DNA of 64,000 nucleotides from Geodermatophilus obscurus DSM 43160 (GCF_000025345.1 NC_013757.1:372001-436000), one strand, 5' to 3'. Shown: positions 35,145-43,737, numbered from the stretch's first letter. Numbers and translations: made by a program. Notes: generated by a model not told the origin, from the sequence alone.

Positions 35145-37400
35145 TCAGTCCGGACGGCTGCCTGGATCGGTCGCAGCGCCGAGAACGTGACCGGCCACGC
35201 CGGCGGCCACACGGGCCGCCGCCATGAGGGCAACCGAAGCGGCGAGACCCTCATCCAGGACTGCCAAATCGTCCCAGGAGTGGTGGTGTTGTCCGCCACC
35301 AGAGGCGGTCCCGGTCACGCTGGCACTGGTGACAGGTCCGACGGGAACGGGTGCGGCGGGGGGAGCGGGTAGGGGTGGCGCGCCGACGGGGGACGTGAGC
35401 GGTACGTCGATAGCCCCGACAGCCACCACGTGATCGGCGGCGTGAGGACTCCCTCGTCCGCCGGTGGAACCCCCGGCGATACCTACGGGCGGGCGCGAGC
35501 GGTCCACCCCGTCATCCGGCGCCTGGCACACCTGGCGGCCGGCGTGGGTGAGCGCGGTCACCAGTGAGCGCAGCGCCAGCAGTTGGTCCCCTGCAGATGT
35601 GACGACTGAGATCGATGACGCCGAGGCTGTCGCTACTGCGGGGGAGTAACCGGTACGGGGGGGCAGGTCGCTCGATCGAGGAGCGGTGGTCGGTCCCCTC
35701 GTCGGATCGGTGTCGCCCTCGGATCCGGACATTGCACCCTGGGTTGCCAACGTGGCCGGATCCGAAATCGTCGAGGGTGCAACCGCACGGAGATCCGAGA
35801 CGACTGACCGGTCGTGAGTGCCCGGGGCGGGGATGCCCGCTTCGAGCGAGCCACCGGGGACGAGGCTCGTGTGCTGGCTAGTGACGCCGGTGTTTGCGCT
35901 GACACTCGTGCCCGTTCCGTGCGCCTGCGACGTGAGGCTCACCTCGGGCGTCCGCGTCGCTGACGCACTGGAGGTGTCCTGCCTGAGCGGCTGGATGGCG
36001 CCGTCGGCAGCCGGCGGTGCCGGGCGGTCCCCGGCCGGGGTGGCGGGCTTGGCCGGGCGGTCCTCGGCCGGCGGTGCCGGGCGGTCCCCGGCCGGGGTGG
36101 CGGGCTTGGCCGGGCGGTCCTCGGCCGGGGGTGCCGGGCGGTCCCCGGCCGGGGTGGCGGGCTTGGCCGGGCGGTCCTCGGCCGGGGGTGCCGGGCGGTC
36201 CCCGGCCGGGGTGGCGGGCTTGGCCGGCGGTGCCGGGCGGTCCCCGGCCGGGGTGGCGGGCTTGGCCGGCGGTGCCGGGCGGTCCTCGGCCGGGGGTGCC
36301 GGGCGGTCCCCGGCCGGGGGTGCCGGGCGGTCCTCGGCCGGGGGTGCCGGGCGGTCCCCGGCCGGGGTGGCGGGCTTGGCCGGGCGGTCCTCGGCCGGGG
36401 GTGCCGGGCGGTCCTCGGCCGGGGGTGCCGGGCGGTCCCCGGCCGGGGTGGCGGGCTTGGCCGGGCGGTCCTCGGCCGGGGGTGCCGGGCGGTCCTCGGC
36501 CGGGGGTGCCGGGCGGTCCCCGGCCGGGGTGGCGGGCTTGGCCGGCGGTGCCGGGCGGTCCTCGGCCGGGGGTGCCGGGCGGTCCCCGGCCGGGGTGGCG
36601 GGCTTGGCCGGCGGTGCCGGGCGGTCCTCGGCCGGGGTGGCGGGCTTGGCCGGCGGTGCCGGGCGGTCCTCGGCCGGGGGTGCCGGGCGGTCCCCGGCCG
36701 GGGTGGCGGGCTTGGCCGGCGGTGCCGGGCGGTCCTCGGCCGGGGGTGCCGGGCGGTCCCCGGCCGGGGTGGCGGGCTTGGCCGGGCGGTCCTCGGCCGG
36801 GGGTGCCGGGCGGTCCCCGGCCGGGGTGGCGGGCTTGGCCGGCGGTGCCGGGCGGTCCCCGGCCGGGGTGGCGGGCTTGGCCGGGGGAGCCGGTGGCTCG
36901 GGCGTGTCCAGGCGGGGTGGCTGGGTGGCGCCGTCGTTGTCGGGTGCGGAAGAGCGGTCCTCGGCCGGTGTGGCGGGCTTCTCCCGATCGTCGGCCGGAG
37001 AACCTGCTGGCGTGGCAGAGGCACCAGACGAGCTTTCCTGCTTCGCTTCGCTCTCGGCTGAGGCAGCCGGGCTCTCGTCGGCCGAAGTTTCGGCTGCGGT
37101 ACCGCCGGTGTTGGCCGGAGTGGCTGTCTCCCCGGAGCTGACGCGGTTCCCGCCGGCGCTCGTGCCCGGGTCGGTCGCCTGCGACGAGTCGGCGCTCAGC
37201 GAGGGCGCACCCGCCTGGGCCGCCGCAGCCAAGGACGCAAGGAGCATCCACACACCGACCATCAGCAGGACGCCGATTAGGACGCGGTGACGCCAGTATC
37301 GACCGGGTGGAGTGCGCCGATTGGTCGCCTCATGGCGTGCGGAGACGCCCGACGCCAGCATCTTGCTGGGCGTCCAGGTGAGGCCTTCACCAACCAACAC
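35145..37400 (-). CDS. Secreted or membrane-anchored Pro/Ala-repeat protein
   Basis: 751 aa. A basic stretch (WRHR) is followed by one hydrophobic segment, VLIGVLLMVGVWMLLASLAA, then AQAGAPS, fitting a signal peptide or a membrane anchor. Residues about 170-465 are a low-complexity tract built from KPATPAGDRPAPPA and EDRPAPPA blocks (about 14 KPATPA units in irregular order). Ser/Thr/Ala-rich flanks carry no domain; a His triplet and an Ala-rich helix are near the C-terminus. Start GTG 37400 is used; ATG 37361 is an alternative. It resembles wall-spanning spacer proteins. Its role may be to reach through or bind the polysaccharide; this is inference. Confidence 0.65.
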   Translation of the reverse strand: MLVGEGLTWTPSKMLASGVSARHEATNRRTPPGRYWRHRVLIGVLLMVGVWMLLASLAAAAQAGAPSLSADSSQATDPGTSAGGNRVSSGETATPANTGGTAAETSADESPAASAESEAKQESSSGASATPAGSPADDREKPATPAEDRSSAPDNDGATQPPRLDTPEPPAPPAKPATPAGDRPAPPAKPATPAGDRPAPPAEDRPAKPATPAGDRPAPPAEDRPAPPAKPATPAGDRPAPPAEDRPAPPAKPATPAEDRPAPPAKPATPAGDRPAPPAEDRPAPPAKPATPAGDRPAPPAEDRPAPPAEDRPAKPATPAGDRPAPPAEDRPAPPAEDRPAKPATPAGDRPAPPAEDRPAPPAGDRPAPPAEDRPAPPAKPATPAGDRPAPPAKPATPAGDRPAPPAEDRPAKPATPAGDRPAPPAEDRPAKPATPAGDRPAPPAEDRPAKPATPAGDRPAPPAADGAIQPLRQDTSSASATRTPEVSLTSQAHGTGTSVSANTGVTSQHTSLVPGGSLEAGIPAPGTHDRSVVSDLRAVAPSTISDPATLATQGAMSGSEGDTDPTRGPTTAPRSSDLPPRTGYSPAVATASASSISVVTSAGDQLLALRSLVTALTHAGRQVCQAPDDGVDRSRPPVGIAGGSTGGRGSPHAADHVVAVGAIDVPLTSPVGAPPLPAPPAAPVPVGPVTSASVTGTASGGGQHHHSWDDLAVLDEGLAASVALMAAARVAAGVAGHVLGAATDPGSRPD
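36015..36890 (-). repeat. Coding tandem-repeat tract
   Basis: About 0.87 kb of mixed 42-nt (14 codons, KPATPAGDRPAPPA) and 24-nt or 15-nt units (EDRPAPPA, EDRPA). Copies are almost identical at the DNA level, including synonymous positions, which indicates recent expansion by slippage or recombination. All six frames are open here because the unit lacks stop codons, so long mirror frames on the plus strand are artefacts. Confidence 0.9.
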
Positions 37401-37781
37401 GGGCTCTCTCTTTTGCAGTGCAAGCGGCGCAAGCTGAACCGTGGCGGAACGCTGACGTCATCGGTGAGCCGTGACTTTGTGCTGGGTGTCTGGTCATGAC
37501 AAGCCCATGGGTCGTCAGGGACGAGACATCTCGGCCGGGCCTCACTGTGTGTGCTTCCCACCGTCCACGGTGTGCGTGGGTCTTACGGCGACGTCCCGAT
37601 CGACTCCTGGGTGGGGTCCGGTCGGCACGGGGCGACGGTGGCCGAGGCAGCCCCTCAATGCGTGGAGGGGCGCGCCACGTGACGCCGCGCTCGGGGACGG
37701 TCTGAGACAGGTCGTGCTCGGCAACAGGGTTGAGGTGTACAGGCGGACGCCAGCCGGGCCCAGCGGACGAGCCGATCCGGC
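37401..37781. other. Gene-free stretch between the repeat protein and the IS
   Basis: 381 bp. Should contain the promoter of the repeat protein on the minus strand. No convincing boxes or structures recognised. Confidence 0.45.
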
Positions 37782-39197
37782 GGTGACGTCCCCGCTGGTG
37801 GTGTAAGTCCAGGTCACCGCTCGCGTGGAGGACCACGCGAAGGGGCCATCGTGTGATGGTCAGCGAGACCACGCCAATGGTTCTCGCGGAAGGACACAGC
37901 ACACGATGGCCCTGGACCAGTCTGCCCTGCTCGAGGTGCTCGACGCACTCAAGGCAGCCGATGTCGACGACCGCATCCGGTCGGCGGCCACCACGATCTA
38001 CCAGGCGTTGATCGAGGCCGAGCTGACCGCGGTGATCGGGGCGGCGCCGCACGAGCGCACCGAGGGTCGCACCGCCCAGCGCAACGGCTCCCGCCCCCGC
38101 ACCCTGTCCACGACGGCCGGGGATCTGGAGCTGCGGATCCCCAAGCTGCGCGCCGGGTCGTTCTTCCCCTCGCTGCTGGAACGCCGGCGGCGGATCGACC
38201 AGGCGCTGTTCGCCGTGGTCATGGAGGCCTACCTGCACGGGGTGAGCACGCGGAAGGTCGATGACCTGGTGCGGGCGTTGGGCGCCGACACCGGCATTTC
38301 CAAGTCCGAGGTCTCCCGGATCTGCGCCGACCTCGATGCCGAGGTCAGCTCTTTTCAGGACCGTTCACTGGCCGAGCAGGCCTTCCCGTACGTGTTCCTC
38401 GACGCCACCTACTGCAAGGCACGGGTGAACCGGCGGGTGGTCTCCCAGGCCGTGGTCATCGCCACCGGCGTGGCCGCCGACGGCCACCGGGAGGTGCTCG
38501 GCTTCGCCGTCGGCGATTCGGAGGACGGCGCGTTCTGGACGGCGTTCCTGCGCTCGCTGAAGGCCCGCGGGCTGGCCGGCCCCCAGCTGGTCATCTCCGA
38601 CGCGCACACCGGGCTCAAGGCCGCCATCGGCGCGGTGCTGCTCGGCGCCAGTTGGCAAAGGTGCCGGGTGCACTTCATGCGCAACGTGCTCGCCCGCGTC
38701 CCGCGCGGCAACAGCGAGATGGTCGCCGCGGCGATCCGCACCGTCTTCGCCCAGCCCGACGCCGAGCACGTGCGCTCCCAGCTCGACGTGATCGCCGGCA
38801 TGCTGGGCCGCCAGTTCCCCCAGGTCGAGGCCATGCTGCACGAGGCTGCCGACGACCTGCTGGCCTTCACCGCCTTCCCGGTGGCGCACTGGAAGAAGAT
38901 CTGGTCGACCAATCCGCTGGAACGGCTGAACAAGGAGATCAAGCGGCGCACCGACGTCGTCGGGGTCTTTCCCAACCCCGCCGCCCTGCTGCGCCTGGCC
39001 GGCGCGGTACTGGTCGAGGCGCACGACGAGTGGCAGGTCTCCGACCGCCGCTACCTCGCCGAGAGCTCCATGGCCCTGCTCGCCAGCCGCAGTGACTCGG
39101 CGGAGGAGGTGGCGCAGCCGGCCCTGATCGCGTCATAGTCACCACACCGCTGACCAACACGGTGAGGACTACATCCACCACTCAGCGGGACGTCACC
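37782..39197 (+). mobile_element. IS256-family insertion sequence, copy 2 (apparently intact)
   Basis: Bounded by inverted repeats: left GGTGACGTCCCCGCTGGTGG, right (reverse complement) GGTGACGTCCCGCTGAGTGG. A perfect 8-bp target duplication GATCCGGC lies at 37774-37781 and 39198-39205. Length 1416 bp. Between the left end and the transposase there is a perfect 7-bp stem with a 4-nt loop (CGCGTGG-AGGA-CCACGCG, 37822-37839). It is close kin of copy 1 at 5.75 kb, with the same end sequences. Confidence 0.95.
37906..39138 (+). CDS. IS256-family transposase, full length
   Basis: 410 aa starting MALDQSALLEVLDALK, the usual length for the Transposase_mut family. The DDE triad is seen as Asp in FPYVFLDATYCKARV, Asp in LVISDAHTGLKAAI and Glu in [14 protein letters not shown]. 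The cysteine in DATYCK and the CRVHFMRN motif are also family marks. No frame interruption, so this copy could move itself and may supply transposase to the broken copy at 5.75 kb. Confidence 0.95.
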   Translation: MALDQSALLEVLDALKAADVDDRIRSAATTIYQALIEAELTAVIGAAPHERTEGRTAQRNGSRPRTLSTTAGDLELRIPKLRAGSFFPSLLERRRRIDQALFAVVMEAYLHGVSTRKVDDLVRALGADTGISKSEVSRICADLDAEVSSFQDRSLAEQAFPYVFLDATYCKARVNRRVVSQAVVIATGVAADGHREVLGFAVGDSEDGAFWTAFLRSLKARGLAGPQLVISDAHTGLKAAIGAVLLGASWQRCRVHFMRNVLARVPRGNSEMVAAAIRTVFAQPDAEHVRSQLDVIAGMLGRQFPQVEAMLHEAADDLLAFTAFPVAHWKKIWSTNPLERLNKEIKRRTDVVGVFPNPAALLRLAGAVLVEAHDEWQVSDRRYLAESSMALLASRSDSAEEVAQPALIAS

Positions 39198-39226
39198 GAT
39201 CCGGCCGGCGCCGACAGTCACCCCGC

Positions 39227-39900
39227 TCAGCCGCGGGACGGCGACGGCGGCGGCAGTAGGCCGTCCTCGACCGCGCGCACGTTCAGGTGACGGCGGGTCG
39301 GGGCCGGGTGATCGGCGTCGGTGGACCTGGCGCGGACCCACCACAGGTGCGTCTTCAGCGTCTAGGCGTCCGTGCCCGAGGAGCGGCCGACCGCGCAGTG
39401 GACGGCGTTGGTCGAGACGTAGGCCAGAAGCACCTCGCGCTGCCGGGGCGCCAGGTCGGGTCGGACGGGCGTCGTCCCCGGCCGGTGCCCGGCGCAGAGC
39501 GCCGACCGGGTCGGTGTTGGGCGGTGCGACGACGACCTGGCGGCCGACGAGCAGCTCGGCCTGCGCGGTACGGGGCAGGCCAGCCGGCCGACAGAGGCTC
39601 GCGTGTCCGAGGCCGGACCGGCGCGCCGCCCCGGTGCGGGCCCTGCGCGGGGAAGGCGCACGAGCCGCGGCTCGCATCGACGGCTCCACCGGGGTGGAGC
39701 TGCGCCTCCCGCGGCCGGAGCGGAGGGGGACCGCGCCCCTGGGGTCCGAGATGGTGGTCGACCGGCAGCCGGTGTCACCGGCGCAGCTGCGCCGGGTGGC
39801 GCGCACGCCGGTGAACCGGCTCCATGCCAGCGGCGCCCAGATCCCCCGCGGGATCGGCGCTCCTGCATGCTCGAGGGACCCGAGCGTGCCGCCGGCGGCT
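39227..39900 (-). pseudogene. Broken LuxR-type DNA-binding regulator
   Basis: The minus strand carries, in two frames, the end of a helix-turn-helix regulator: VGRQVVVAPPNTDP, then after a frameshift near 39480 DLAPRQREVLLAYVSTNAV, a premature TAG at 39362-39364 where a Glu codon is expected, then TLKTHLWWVRARSTDADH, RHLNVRAVEDGLLP and the natural stop at 39227. The PRQREVLLA and T-x-K-T-H segments are the LuxR/NarL recognition part. The upstream half is not clearly recognisable. At least two inactivating changes make it a pseudogene. It begins 30 bp after the IS copy 2 end. Confidence 0.68.
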
Positions 39901-40026
39901 GTGGCCGGCGGCCGGTCGGTCATGGCGACCCGTCATCGACGGCGCGCGGGGCGGCATGGCGGGACCGAGCCAGGGCTGATGGGGAGCTGGTGCGTCCGGT
40001 GGGGGGCGGACGGCGAAGGAGGGGCC

Positions 40027-40302
40027 GTGGGGGTCTTCGTCTTCGTGGTGCCGGTGCTGCTGGTCGTCGTCCTCGGCTACGCCATCGGCTACACGGTGTG
40101 GGAGGCGATCGGTCTCGGGGGGAACCCGGAGGTGCCCGGCTGGCTGACCGGGCTGGCGCTGCTGGCGGCGGTGTCGTGGCCGCTGGTGTCGCGGCGGGCG
40201 CGGCTCAAGCGCGCGCTGCGCCGGGCTCGCGGTCGGGGGGACGACGCGGAGACCGCCCGGCTGGGGGCGGCGCTGGCCCGGCGGCGCCGGGGGAGGGGCT
40301 GA
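40027..40302 (+). CDS. Small membrane protein, unknown function
   Basis: 91 aa; GTG 40027 has a strong GAAGGAGG six bases upstream, which supports a real gene. Two hydrophobic helices (about residues 2-22 and 38-55) are followed by an Arg/Ala-rich cytoplasmic tail with RARLKRALRRARGRGDDAET. No family recognised. It is convergent with the GGDEF relic, with a hairpin between them. Confidence 0.65.
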   Translation: MGVFVFVVPVLLVVVLGYAIGYTVWEAIGLGGNPEVPGWLTGLALLAAVSWPLVSRRARLKRALRRARGRGDDAETARLGAALARRRRGRG

Positions 40303-40306
40303 GGCG

Positions 40307-40330
40307 GGCGTCCGCGCCGTTGCGGACGCC
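40307..40330. terminator. Hairpin between convergent genes
   Basis: Perfect 9-bp stem GGCGTCCGC / GCGGACGCC with a 6-nt loop, placed just after the stop of the small membrane protein and before the end of the minus-strand GGDEF relic. Position and symmetry fit a two-way terminator without a U-tract, which is common in high-GC bacteria. Confidence 0.55.
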
Positions 40331-40335
40331 GTGTC

Positions 40336-40855
40336 TCAGCGGGTGCCGGCGTAGCGGATGACCCGGCCGGCGCCGAGGGAGCGGGCGGTCTGCAGGGACA
40401 GGGCGGCGCGGCGCATGGTCTCGGTAGCGGTGGCGCCCTCCTCGAGCGCGGCGACACCGGCGCAGGCGCCGAGGCCCGGGATGCCCAGCTCGGTCATCGT
40501 GGCAGCCAGGCGGGTGGCGGTGACCTCGGCGTCCCCGGCGGTGCCGCTGAGCAGGACGGCGAAGTCGTTGGGGCCCGAGCGGCCCAGCCAGTCGTCGCCG
40601 CACAGCGAGCGCGCCACGACCGAGGTGGCGGCGGCGAGGCTGCTGGCGGCGGTCGGCCAGGTGTCGTCGCGTCGCAGCAGGCCCAGCACGATCAGCGCGC
40701 CGGGGACGTCGCGACGGCGGCCAGGCGCTCGGCGAGGTGGGCCGAGACCGAGTTGGGCCCCGACAGCAGGCTGGTGACGTCGTCCTCCGGCGGGAGGAGC
40801 GCGGAGACCGGCAGCGAGACCGGGACCGGGTTGTGCGCAATGTAGATGACCTCTC
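40336..40855 (-). pseudogene. GGDEF-like domain gene with a frameshift
   Basis: The C-terminal frame has LIVLGLLRRDDTWP, SLAAATSVVARSLCG, RSGPNDFAVLLSGTAGDA and GACAGVAALEEGATA, the layout of a diguanylate-cyclase-type domain in which the GGDEF loop reads SGPNDF and so is unlikely to be active. The N-terminal part (SLLSGPNSVSAHLAERLAAV) is in another frame that ends in TGA; the shift is near 40700-40715. No good start codon precedes the first part. Either a pseudogene or one sequencing error; I favour pseudogene. Confidence 0.6.
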
Positions 40856-41123
40856 CATCAATACCGGTGTCGTTCCGCTGGAGGGGATCCCACCCGGAGG
40901 GGTGGTCGAGGGGGCTCAGCCCGTGACCGGTGCTGGCGCCCCATCGCCGACCGGGACCTCGGGTCTCCCCTGACGACACGCCCGGACCCGGGGTGGGCAC
41001 GGGCGGTCAGCACACGCTGGTCCGGCCCTCGCCGGGGCGGACCGGACGGTTCCGTCACCGTGCCGCCACCCGTAGCGTCCCACGGCCATGGGCGTGCACC
41101 GGCCGCGCCGAGGGGGTGGACGC

Positions 41124-42170
41124 GTGCGGGGATCCGACCCGGCCGGGGTGGATGCTGCGCGGCTCCGCGACATGCCGGTGCTGGTCGCCGGGGGTACCGG
41201 ATTCCTGGGCGCCTCGGTGGTGACGCGGCTGCTGAGCGCCGGGTGCCGCGTCGTCGTCGTCGGACCGGACCCGGGGTGGCGCGAGCCGGTGCGGCGGGCG
41301 ATCCGCGAAGGCGTCGTGGAGCTGGTGCAGGAGCCGGAGTGGTGGCGGCCGGAGGCGGCCCGGCGGGTGGCGCGCCGGGCGGCGGGGACCGAGCAGCTGG
41401 TGCACCTGGCCACGGCGCCGGTGCCGGCAGGGGAGCGGACGGCGACCGGTGCGGCGCGCGACGCCGTGGCGGTCGACGTGGCCGGCACCCTGGAGCTGCT
41501 GGCGGCGCTCGGCGACGGGCTGGGCCACGTCGTCCTCGGCAGCTCGGTGGAGGTCTACGGGCGGGCGCCGGTCACGCCGGTGGACGAGTCGATGCGGCCG
41601 ACGCCGGAGGACCCCGTGGCGGCGGCGTGGCTGGCACTGGAGGACCAGTTGCGGATCGTCGCCGCGGCGGGCGGGCCGGAGGCCACGGTGCTGCGCTTCA
41701 CCACGCTGTACGGGCCTGGGGAGACCATGCCGTGGGCGGTGCCGACGTTCATCCAGGCCGGGCTGGCCGGGCACCCCGCGATGATCGCCGGGGACGGCCA
41801 GGAGCTGCGCGACTACCTGCACGTGGCGGACGCCGCGGACCTGGTGCTGCGCGCGGTGGCCCGGCCGCCGGCGGTGTCCCCGGCCGGAGAGCGGTTCCGG
41901 TTGGTCAACGCCGGCAGCGGGACGGCGGAGCGCACGGTGGCGCTGGCACACCGGGTGCGGCGGGCCGTGGCCGGACAGCGTGGCGAGCTGCCCCCGCCGC
42001 CGCGGCACGTGGGGGAGCGACGAGCGGGTGGCGTGGTGTGCCGGACGGATCGGGCTCGTGACCTGCTGGGCTTCCGGCCCACCGTCGACCTGGACCGGGG
42101 GCTGGCCGAGGAGGTCGCCTGGTTCGCCCGGCTGGCCGAGTCCTGGCCGGACCTCAGCGCCGCCGGGTGA
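41124..42170 (+). CDS. Extended-SDR sugar-epimerase-like protein lacking the YxxxK pair
   Basis: 348 aa; GTG 41124 has AGGGGG seven bases upstream (ATG 41088 and 41172 are alternatives). LVAGGTGFLGASVV is the NAD-binding glycine motif; HLATAPVPAG, LGSSVEVYGRAP, VLRFTTLYGPG and GQELRDYLHVADAADLVL are all as in NAD-dependent epimerases. At the place of the catalytic YGASK the sequence reads V165-AAA-W169, so both Tyr and Lys are replaced. It can still bind NAD(P) and a nucleotide sugar but is unlikely to do the standard reaction. It stands apart from the polysaccharide loci, near LCP and GH3 genes. Confidence 0.8.
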   Translation: MRGSDPAGVDAARLRDMPVLVAGGTGFLGASVVTRLLSAGCRVVVVGPDPGWREPVRRAIREGVVELVQEPEWWRPEAARRVARRAAGTEQLVHLATAPVPAGERTATGAARDAVAVDVAGTLELLAALGDGLGHVVLGSSVEVYGRAPVTPVDESMRPTPEDPVAAAWLALEDQLRIVAAAGGPEATVLRFTTLYGPGETMPWAVPTFIQAGLAGHPAMIAGDGQELRDYLHVADAADLVLRAVARPPAVSPAGERFRLVNAGSGTAERTVALAHRVRRAVAGQRGELPPPPRHVGERRAGGVVCRTDRARDLLGFRPTVDLDRGLAEEVAWFARLAESWPDLSAAG

Positions 42171-42176
42171 GCGCCC

Positions 42177-42395
42177 TCAGCCCCTGGTGCGTGCCCCGAC
42201 GAGCAGCAGCCCGGCCTCGGACAGCAGCGCGGCCGCCCAACCGGTGACGACGAAGAAGTCGCCCGTGTGGATGCCGTGTTCCTCGCTCAGGGCGACCAGA
42301 ACAGGGCCGTCGTTGATGTACTCACCGGTCAGCAGCAGCACGGCGAAGGCCGACACGATCCCTGCGATGACGATCGCGAACAGCCAACGGAGCAT
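42177..42395 (-). CDS. Small two-helix membrane protein
   Basis: 72 aa, convergent with the SDR-like gene, 6 bp apart. Hydrophobic segments at about residues 4-24 (RWLFAIVIAGIVSAFAVLLL) and 44-66 (FFVVTGWAAALLSEAGLLLV). ATG 42395 is preceded by an in-frame GTG. The RBS is weak. No family recognised. Confidence 0.6.
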   Translation of the reverse strand: MLRWLFAIVIAGIVSAFAVLLLTGEYINDGPVLVALSEEHGIHTGDFFVVTGWAAALLSEAGLLLVGARTRG

Positions 42396-42517
42396 CACCC
42401 GACCGTAGTTCCGGCTCGCGCGGATGTGCGGTGGACGCCTTGGACCCGGGTGCTGGGCCCGCGCCCTGGTGTGACGGACAGTCGTGCACGGAGCTCAAGG
42501 AGTAGAACACTCACGGC

Positions 42518-42712
42518 GTGACGGAGCGGTGGTCGATCGGGCTTCCGGGCACTATTTGCGGCCTCTGCGGTGACCGGGGTCTGGTGCTCAGCGAGTTGCG
42601 GCTAGTGCGCCGCCGTCTGGCCCGTCTGCGCCCGGGCTTCGACGTCGACCGGCGCGTGTACGAGCTCTGCGAGGGCTGCAACGCCAGGCACGCCGTCGAG
42701 CTGGTCGCCTGA
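42518..42712 (+). CDS. Small zinc-ribbon-like protein, paralogue of the one at 5.4 kb
   Basis: 64 aa starting GTG 42518. C14/C17 and C51/C54 form two CxxC knuckles 33 residues apart, the same spacing as in the protein at 5379-5585, with related flanks (GDRGLVL against TRGLPV, RRVYELC against RRTYEQC). Probable zinc-binding, function unknown. Followed after 8 bp by the LCP gene, so possibly one transcript with it. An AAGGAG lies 15 bases upstream, further than usual. Confidence 0.68.
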   Translation: MTERWSIGLPGTICGLCGDRGLVLSELRLVRRRLARLRPGFDVDRRVYELCEGCNARHAVELVA

Positions 42713-42720
42713 CCGGCCCG

Positions 42721-43737
42721 ATGACCGACGAGCCGGACCGGACAGACGACGGCGCGCAGACCACCCCCCGAGCGGGAGACGGCCGCAGACGGGCGCGGTA
42801 CCGTGCGCACCGTTCGCCCACCCGCACAGTCCTGTTCGCCCTTCTCGCGGTGCTGGTCGTCGTCGCTGGTCTGACCATCGGGCTGGGCACTCTCCAGGTG
42901 GACCCCGTCGCCAAGGACGTCGCCCGGGTCAGCGACGCGTTTCCCGACGAGCAGGACCGGCCGGAGGTCGCCGAGGCAGCCCAGGAGGCCCGGACGCTCC
43001 TCGTGGTGGGCGTCGACCCGGCCGCCGGTGCCACCGGCGCCACCCGGGCCGAGGCGGTCCTGCTGGTGCGGCTCACCGGCGACCGCCGGCACGCCCAGAT
43101 GGTGACCTTCCCGCTGGACACCTGGGTCGCCGAGCAGAGCACCACGCTCGAGGGCGTCTTCGGGGTCGACGGCCGGCAGGGCGTGGTGGGTGCTGTGGAG
43201 ACGCTGACCGACGTCCGCGTCGACCACTACGCCGAGCTGGACTACGCGGGCTTCGCGACCGTCACCGACGCGTTGGGCGGCGTCACCGTCGACGTCCCCG
43301 AGGAATACAGCAACCGGGGGCGGACCGTCCCGCCGGGACCGCAGCAGATGGACGGCGCCGCGGCGGTCGCGTACGTGCGGGACGCCAGCGCGGCGACGCG
43401 CGCCGCGGCACCCGAGCGGCAGCAGCGCGTGGTGCAGGCGCTGTTCGGCCGGATCGGGGAGCTGGGCGCCCTCGCCGACCTCGGCCGGCTCTCCGGGTTG
43501 CTCGACCTGGTGACGGGTGCGCTGCGGGTCGACGAGTCCCTGGCCGACGAGGACCTCGTGGCGACCGCGTGGGAGTTTCGCGGCGTGGCGGAGCCGGAGT
43601 TCGTCGCTGCTCCGGTGGGCTCTACGGGGGAGGAGCAGGGGCAGCCCATCACCCGCCTCGACGAGGATGGGGCGGCGGCGCTGTGGGGCCACCTGCAGGC
43701 GGACGACCTCGCCGCCCACCTCGGCCGGTTCCGCTGA
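42721..43737 (+). CDS. LytR-CpsA-Psr (LCP) family protein
   Basis: 338 aa. One N-terminal TM (about 35-58, VLFALLAVLVVVAGLTIGLG) after a basic cytoplasmic stretch, then an extracytoplasmic LCP domain: TLLVVGVDPA, RAEAVLLVRLTGD, MVTFPLDTWV (in place of the usual S-x-P-R-D), YAELDYAGFATVTDALGGV and GPQQMDGAAAVAYVRD. The family transfers polyprenyl-linked glycans to the cell wall. The Arg/Asp phosphate-binding motifs are diverged (PLD instead of PRD), so transferase activity is uncertain. Operon with the small membrane gene that starts 5 bp downstream. Confidence 0.83.
   Translation: MTDEPDRTDDGAQTTPRAGDGRRRARYRAHRSPTRTVLFALLAVLVVVAGLTIGLGTLQVDPVAKDVARVSDAFPDEQDRPEVAEAAQEARTLLVVGVDPAAGATGATRAEAVLLVRLTGDRRHAQMVTFPLDTWVAEQSTTLEGVFGVDGRQGVVGAVETLTDVRVDHYAELDYAGFATVTDALGGVTVDVPEEYSNRGRTVPPGPQQMDGAAAVAYVRDASAATRAAAPERQQRVVQALFGRIGELGALADLGRLSGLLDLVTGALRVDESLADEDLVATAWEFRGVAEPEFVAAPVGSTGEEQGQPITRLDEDGAAALWGHLQADDLAAHLGRFR

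Noticed and set aside
36015..36890. CRISPR-like array
   Set aside because: Units are contiguous coding repeats with no unique spacers of constant length and no cas genes nearby.
35818..37290. Long plus-strand Gly/Ala-rich frame and a collagen-like minus-strand frame across the repeat tract
   Set aside because: They are mirror products of stop-free tandem repeats. The minus-strand 751-aa frame has a signal/anchor segment and coherent flanks, the others do not.
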